Shown: in pieces, positions 59,988-64,000 of the stretch | Layout of the letters: the number at the start of each line of letters is the position of its first letter | Numbering within the stretch: position 1 is the first letter of the stretch | From: Halosimplex halobium | Lineage (GTDB): Archaea > Halobacteriota > Halobacteria > Halobacteriales > Haloarculaceae | DNA: 64,000 bases | NCBI RefSeq assembly: GCF_051414055.1 | Contig: NZ_JBLKNX010000004.1 | Location: forward strand, 186,001-250,000 | Reading direction: 5' to 3' | Notes under the pieces: model-generated | What the model was told of the DNA's origin: nothing | Database searches by the model: none | What the model saw: the letters and a program-made list of their open reading frames with translations, nothing else | Translations under genes and position numbers: made by a program

Positions 59988-60163
59988 GCCCTGTCGTTCG
60001 AGCGCCACGCGTTTAGACTCCGCGGCGGGCCCCACCCGGCGGGAACGGCCGACGGGTGCTCGACGCCGCAGCGAGCGGCGCGGGACCGTCCACCGCGGCC
60101 CGACCGAAACCGACTGGTCAGCGGCGTATCGCCCCGAACTCCGGGCGCACGTCGGCGGAGGTT

Positions 60164-60184
60164 TTTTATATTACCCATGGTTAT
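60164..60184 (+). promoter_or_regulatory. TATA box and candidate operator of the HTH-CBS gene
   Basis: A TATA box tttttatatta lies at 60164-60174, 19-29 bp before the ATG at 60193. Overlapping its right end is the near-palindrome ATTACC-cat-GGTTAT (60170-60184), pairing five of six bases. Because it covers the expected transcription start, binding there would block the promoter. An autoregulatory operator is a reasonable reading, not proven. Confidence 0.5.
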
Positions 60185-60192
60185 CCGGTGAC

Positions 60193-60747
60193 ATGGATTT
60201 ACCGACGCCGGCGGACCTGCGGGAGCGGCGGAACGAGCTGGGGTTGACCCAGAGCGACCTGGCCGACAGGGCGGACGTATCGCAGCCGCTGATCGCGCGC
60301 ATCGAGGGCGGGGACGTGGACCCGCGGCTGTCGACGCTGCGGCGGATCGTCAACGCGCTGCAGGAGGCCGAGGGCGCCATCCTGCGCGCGGAGGACCTGA
60401 TGAACTCGCCGATCGTGAGCGTCGAGCCGGACGACTCCGTCCACGAGACCCAGGAGCTGATGGACGAACACGGGTTCTCGCAGGCCCCGGTCATCCGCGA
60501 CGGGACGCCGCTGGGGCTGATCAGTCACTCGGACATCCGCCAGCGCTCGGGCGACTCCGAGGCCGACAACGTCGGCGACTACCCCGTCGACGAACTCAAA
60601 CGGGAGTCCATCGCGACCGTCGAGCCGGGCGCGACCATCGACGAGATCAACGACTACCTCAACCACAACGACGCCGTCCTCGTCGTCGAGGACGGCGAAA
60701 CCATCGGGATCATCACCGAAGCCGACATCGCCGCCCACATCAGCTGA
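60193..60747 (+). CDS. HTH plus paired CBS-domain regulator
   Basis: A 184-residue regulator. A Cro/C1-type HTH (about 5-60; RNELGLTQSDLADRADVSQP and LIARIEGGDVDPRLSTL) is joined to two CBS domains (about 66-120 and 127-184; LMNSPIVSVEPDDSVHETQE and VDELKRESIATVEPGATIDE). CBS pairs sense adenosine nucleotides or SAM, so this protein probably couples such a ligand to transcription. The promoter overlaps a near-palindrome that may be its own operator. It is divergent from the RNA ligase gene. Confidence 0.9.
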   Translation: MDLPTPADLRERRNELGLTQSDLADRADVSQPLIARIEGGDVDPRLSTLRRIVNALQEAEGAILRAEDLMNSPIVSVEPDDSVHETQELMDEHGFSQAPVIRDGTPLGLISHSDIRQRSGDSEADNVGDYPVDELKRESIATVEPGATIDEINDYLNHNDAVLVVEDGETIGIITEADIAAHIS

Positions 60748-60885
60748 GACGACCGCTCCCGCCTGTCCGTCACTCCGTCGCTATCGCAGTCCCATCCGCC
60801 GTCGTAACCATGGCACTATCCGCCGTCGCTGCCGCGACGCCATCCACCGTCTCCGGGTCCGCGTCCACGTTCGCAGCCGCCGGTG

Positions 60886-61524
60886 TCACTCGCCGTCCGC
60901 GTCGTCCGCGGCGACGTCCACCGGGATCGACGTGTTCTCCGCTTCGCCGAACCCGGCGCTGAGAACCCGCGTCAGCGCCTCTTCGACGCGTTCGTCGGTC
61001 TCCTCGTAGGAGTCGGGCTCGACCTCGACGACGTAGCCGGTGGTGATGTTCGGCGCGGTCGGGAGAAAGAGCACGTCGCGGCCGTCCTCGGTCGTCTGTC
61101 CGGTCTTGAACGCGGTCATCCGCATGCCCTGCCAGGTCTCGATCTTCACGGGTTCCTGCAGTTCGTCCGCGCCGGAGACGACCGTCTCGACGGCCATCTT
61201 CGAGGCGTTGTAGACGACCCGGAGCCCGGGGAGCTGGTTCATCACGCGGTCGATCCCGTCCTCGATGAAGTCGCCAAAGGCGGTCCGCATCAGGTAGCCC
61301 AGCGAGAACACCACGAGGACGAAGATGACCAGCGTCAGCGCGACCCGTAGCGGGGCGCTGACGTTGTACACCTCGCCGAGCAGCTCGACGGTCTGGTCCT
61401 GGACGGGCAGCGGCACCGCCGCCAGCGCGGAGTAGATCCAGACGATGATGTAGGCGGTCACCAGCAACGGCACGAGGATCACGAGGCCGCTGGCGAAGTC
61501 GCGCTTCCACGATGCCGAACTCAT
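60886..61524 (-). CDS. DUF502-family membrane protein
   Basis: A 212-residue protein. Two helices (about 10-33 and 58-83) precede a soluble domain of about 110 residues (MNQLPGLRVVYNASKMAVETVV and TAPNITTGYVVEVEPDSYEE). The order and the PLPVQDQTV segment match DUF502, widespread in prokaryotes with no established function. The C-terminal FGEAENTSIPVDV ends the fold. Its ATG at 61524 is preceded by AT-rich ctgcaggtatct. It is 138 bp after the HTH-CBS gene, convergent. Confidence 0.88.
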   Translation of the reverse strand: MSSASWKRDFASGLVILVPLLVTAYIIVWIYSALAAVPLPVQDQTVELLGEVYNVSAPLRVALTLVIFVLVVFSLGYLMRTAFGDFIEDGIDRVMNQLPGLRVVYNASKMAVETVVSGADELQEPVKIETWQGMRMTAFKTGQTTEDGRDVLFLPTAPNITTGYVVEVEPDSYEETDERVEEALTRVLSAGFGEAENTSIPVDVAADDADGE

Positions 61525-61619
61525 CTGCAGGTATCTGGCCGCCGAACCGTAGTAAGCGTGTTCCTTCAGGACGCGAACAGGAACGGTTCCCGGCGAGGAC
61601 CCGCCACGAGCGGACCCGG

Positions 61620-62522
61620 TCACCCGCCCACGACGGCCCGCAGCGCGAACGCGAGGTTCTCCTTCCGTTCGAGCACCCGCCGGTAGAAGTAGGAGAGCCA
61701 CTTCGAGCCGTAGGGGGCGTACTGCCACACCTCCCGGTCGTCGGCCAGGTCGTACTGGGCGTCCTCGCGGACGCCCATCAGCATCTGCACCTCGTAGGGG
61801 GTCCCGTGCTCGTCGTGCAACCGCTCGGCCAGCGCGACCATCTCGGGGTCGTGGCTCCCCACGGCCACCCCGTCGTCGAACGCCTCGAACATGTATTCGA
61901 GGCAGTCCCGGTAGGCCTCGTTGACCCGCGACTTCTCCCGGTAGGCCACCGCCTCCGGCGGGTCGTAGGCGCCCTTGACCAGCCGGACCTTCCCCGGCAG
62001 GTCGGCCAGCCGTTCGAGGTCCTCGCGCGTACGTCTGAGGTTCGCCTGGACGCAGACGCCGACGCCCCCGTCGGTTTCGCGGGTCGCTTCGCTCCCCGCT
62101 CGCTCGTTCGGCGGTCCCTCCCGCCCGTCAGTCCCGCCGGTTTCGCGGGCGTGGTGTTCGAATGCGTCGAGCGTCGCGTCGGTGGTCGTGTGGTCCTCCA
62201 TGTCCAGCCACACGAATACCCCGCGTTCGTCCGCCCGCTCGACGACCCGGGCGAGGTTCTCCCGGAACACGTCCTCGCCCACGTCGAGGCCGAGCTGGGA
62301 GGGTTTCACCGAGATGCGGGCCCGCAGGTCCGTCCCCGCGATGTCGTCGACCAGCTCGCAGTAGGCCGCGGCGTCCGCGTCGGCCGGTTCCCGTTCGTGG
62401 TAGTGTTCGCCGAGCAGGTTGAGGATCACCCCGACCCCGCGCTCGTTGGTCTCGCGGGCGTGTTCCAGCGCCGCCGGCGCCGTCTCGCCGGCGACGAAGC
62501 GACTGGCTATCGGCGGAAGCAT
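61620..62522 (-). CDS. proline dehydrogenase
   Basis: A 300-residue FAD-dependent proline dehydrogenase barrel, oxidising proline to pyrroline-5-carboxylate. ISVKPSQLGLDVGEDVFREN, VFVWLDMEDHTTTDATL, VRLVKGAYDPPEAVAYREKS and VGSHDPEMVALAE are the barrel strands with substrate and flavin contacts; YAPYGSKWLSYFYRRVLERKEN is the C-terminal conserved helix. A halophile-specific charged insertion (ETGGTDGREGPPNERAGSEA) sits near 128-147. Start ATG at 62522. No pyrroline-5-carboxylate dehydrogenase gene is adjacent. Confidence 0.9.
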   Translation of the reverse strand: MLPPIASRFVAGETAPAALEHARETNERGVGVILNLLGEHYHEREPADADAAAYCELVDDIAGTDLRARISVKPSQLGLDVGEDVFRENLARVVERADERGVFVWLDMEDHTTTDATLDAFEHHARETGGTDGREGPPNERAGSEATRETDGGVGVCVQANLRRTREDLERLADLPGKVRLVKGAYDPPEAVAYREKSRVNEAYRDCLEYMFEAFDDGVAVGSHDPEMVALAERLHDEHGTPYEVQMLMGVREDAQYDLADDREVWQYAPYGSKWLSYFYRRVLERKENLAFALRAVVGG

Positions 62523-62680
62523 ACTGGTAAGTATTGCCGCCGGTGTGAAATGGGTACCGGCGTCGCGTCGGGCGTCGAGGGGAAAGAGCAGCAGATGCGG
62601 GCGAGGGCCACCCGGACGCGGGCGGGGAGCGCCGACGCGAACCACGGCGACTTAAGAAGCGCCGGGCTGTCGGCGTCGGT

Positions 62681-63226
62681 ATGGACCTGGTCACGGTGGT
62701 CGCGACGGCGCTGTGGGCGATGTTGCCCGCGTACGTGCCGAACAACGCGGCGGTGCTGGCCGGCGGCGGCCGGCCCATCGACGGCGGTCGCACCTGGGGC
62801 GGCCGGCGCGTCCTCGGCGACGGCAAGACCTGGCGCGGGACCGCCGCCGGCACCGCCGCCGGCGTCGCGCTCGCGCTCGCGCTGAACGCCGGGTCGGGCG
62901 CCATCGCGGACCTGCTGGGCGTCCCCGCGGTCGAGTTCCCGCTGGCGGCCGCCGTCGGCCTGGCGCTGGGCGCGATGGTCGGCGACATCGGCGCCTCCTT
63001 TATCAAGCGCCGGAGCGGCCGCGAGCGCGGCGCTCCGTTCCCCGGCGTCGACCAGCTGGACTTCGTCGTCGGCGCGCTCGCGCTGGCGGCCGTCCTCGAC
63101 TTCGGGTGGGTGACCGCGACGTTCACCCCGCCGGTGCTCGTGACGGTGCTGGTCGTCACCCCGCTGTTGCACGTCGTCACCAACGGCATCGCCTACCTCA
63201 TCGGCGCCAAGGACGAACCCTGGTAG
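62681..63226 (+). CDS. carS: CDP-archaeol synthase
   Basis: A 181-residue membrane enzyme that activates unsaturated archaetidic acid with CTP to CDP-archaeol for phospholipid synthesis. The start ALWAMLPAYVPNNAAVLAGG, the cytosolic loop GGRRVLGDGKTWRGTAAG and the acidic GDIGASFIKRRSGRERGA segment with FPGVDQLDFVVGAL form the CarS signature, with metal-binding aspartates. Five helices. It is divergent from proline dehydrogenase; its own promoter has the AT-rich cttaagaagc about 32 bp upstream. Confidence 0.93.
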   Translation: MDLVTVVATALWAMLPAYVPNNAAVLAGGGRPIDGGRTWGGRRVLGDGKTWRGTAAGTAAGVALALALNAGSGAIADLLGVPAVEFPLAAAVGLALGAMVGDIGASFIKRRSGRERGAPFPGVDQLDFVVGALALAAVLDFGWVTATFTPPVLVTVLVVTPLLHVVTNGIAYLIGAKDEPW

Positions 63227-63309
63227 GCCCCTGCGACCGCAGGCACGCCGGGGCCGTTCACGCCGGTGGGACCGTCAGCTTTAGTCGCTCGCGGGTCGCG
63301 TCGGCGCGT

Positions 63310-63651
63310 ATGGACGACGCGGCGAGCGCGGCGGACATCGCCGCCCTCCAGCGGACGATCCGCCGGTGTACGGCCCTCCTCGTGGTCGCAGTCGGCGTCC
63401 ACCTCGCGGTCGTCACACCCGGGTCGAGCGACTGGGGCGCGCTGCTGGCGACCGCGGCCGGGTTCTACCTCTTCGCGAGCGTGATCGACCTGGAGGAGGG
63501 CTCGTCCGAAACCGGGGACGGCGAGGCCGACGACGGGCAGGACGGGGACAGAACCGAGGCCGACGCGGACGACGGGGACGAGGCCGATAGCGACGGACGC
63601 GACGACGGGCGCGGGGAGGGGTCCGCAGTTCGGTCGGACGCGGGCGGCTGA
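63310..63651 (+). CDS. small membrane protein with acidic tail
   Basis: A 113-residue protein. MDDAASAADIAALQRTIRRC is followed by two hydrophobic segments (about 20-35, 44-60) and a Glu/Asp/Gly-rich tail of 50 residues (for example DGEADDGQDGDRTEADADDG) that is likely disordered. I recognise no definite family, although short two-helix proteins next to carS occur in halophiles. Start ATG at 63310; ctttagtc about 30 bp before may be its TATA element. The tail composition may be fast evolving. Confidence 0.7.
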   Translation: MDDAASAADIAALQRTIRRCTALLVVAVGVHLAVVTPGSSDWGALLATAAGFYLFASVIDLEEGSSETGDGEADDGQDGDRTEADADDGDEADSDGRDDGRGEGSAVRSDAGG

Positions 63652-63699
63652 CGGGTCGGTGACGTAGCCCTTAACCGCTCGGCTCGCGTACCCCGGGGT

Positions 63700-64000
63700 A
63701 TGACTGACGAGAGGGACGACCACGAGTTCTCCTCCGGGCAGGGCTTCGACGACCCCTACGAGGGGTTCGACATCGACCCGCCCGAGCTACAGGTCGACAC
63801 GGACAAGGTCGACCCCGTCGACTCGCGGGCGGTCGCGGACCTGCTCGACGACCGCAACCTCGCCGCCGACGAGGTCGACGCGGAGGAGCTGCTGGACGTG
63901 GGCCTGAGCTACCTCGGCATCAACCGCTACGAGCAGGCCACCGACGCGCTCGAGCGGACCGCCCGCTTCGCCGACGACGAGCGGGTCGAGCAGGAGGCCT
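63700..64000 (+). CDS. acidic TPR-like protein (partial, runs off the window)
   Basis: The first 100 residues of a gene that continues beyond the window. MTDERDDHEFSSGQGFDDPY is followed by an acidic linker, then AVADLLDDRNLAADEVDAEE and LLDVGLSYLGINRYEQATDALERTARF. The last stretch has the Gly/Leu/Tyr/Ala spacing of a tetratricopeptide repeat. No function can be named from the part seen. The start ATG at 63700 is preceded by GGGGT. Confidence 0.72.
   Translation, partial: MTDERDDHEFSSGQGFDDPYEGFDIDPPELQVDTDKVDPVDSRAVADLLDDRNLAADEVDAEELLDVGLSYLGINRYEQATDALERTARFADDERVEQEA

Overview
This window is chromosomal DNA of a very GC-rich haloarchaeon (class Halobacteria). The evidence is the strongly acidic proteins, leaderless genes with a TATA box about 25-30 bp before the start codon, twin-arginine lipoproteins, CetZ, ArcS/TgtA/RaSEA, CarS, TrmY, Azf-type glucose-6-phosphate dehydrogenase and many halobacterial DUF families. 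The overall character resembles Haloarculaceae, but that placement is an impression and not a computed result. There is no rRNA, CRISPR array, transposase or prophage; the two tRNAs are Arg(GCG) and Pro(CGG).

Layout. 0-13 kb: an XPD/DinG-type helicase, a Get3/ArsA ATPase, an SDR, a Tat lipoprotein, tRNA-Arg and a run of small conserved halobacterial genes, including a paralogue pair of which one copy has an amber stop. 13-18 kb: Azf, a divergent Hsp70 coupled to a tiny ORF, MptD, and DUF7544- and DUF5790-type proteins. 18-30 kb: a creatininase-family enzyme, a large GT-C-like membrane protein, RaSEA, a candidate structured RNA, a phosphate transporter, ribosomal protein S6e, a dUTPase/dCTP deaminase-like protein and ArcS. 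30-41 kb: Tmk, an orphan E1-alpha, TrkA flanked by two paralogous stand-alone RAM-domain proteins, Upp, TgtA, a VapBC-like pair, two NUDIX enzymes, a PQQ-propeller lipoprotein and a DJ-1/PfpI protein. 41-48 kb: UDP-glucose dehydrogenase split by a homing-endonuclease intein, an STT3/AglB-like oligosaccharyltransferase and two membrane proteins. 48-56 kb: TrmY, tRNA-Pro, CetZ with an overlapping membrane protein, and CofC and CofG of F420 biosynthesis. 56-64 kb: a winged-helix/DUF7521 pair, UvrD-like helicase, Pab1020-type RNA ligase, HTH-CBS regulator, DUF502 protein, proline dehydrogenase and CarS.

Pathways. All three dedicated archaeosine genes that I recognise (tgtA, arcS, raSEA) lie within 15 kb, although not in one operon. 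F420 biosynthesis is represented by cofC and cofG. The UDP-glucuronate-forming dehydrogenase next to an STT3-like protein suggests surface glycosylation.

The most unusual content is between the genes. A family of at least eight 130-720 bp intergenic elements is built from many short, apparently interchangeable perfect palindromes plus variable tandem repeats. A second family of about 80-bp palindromes sits between convergent gene pairs. I recognise neither family from memory. The long open frames across the large elements look spurious.
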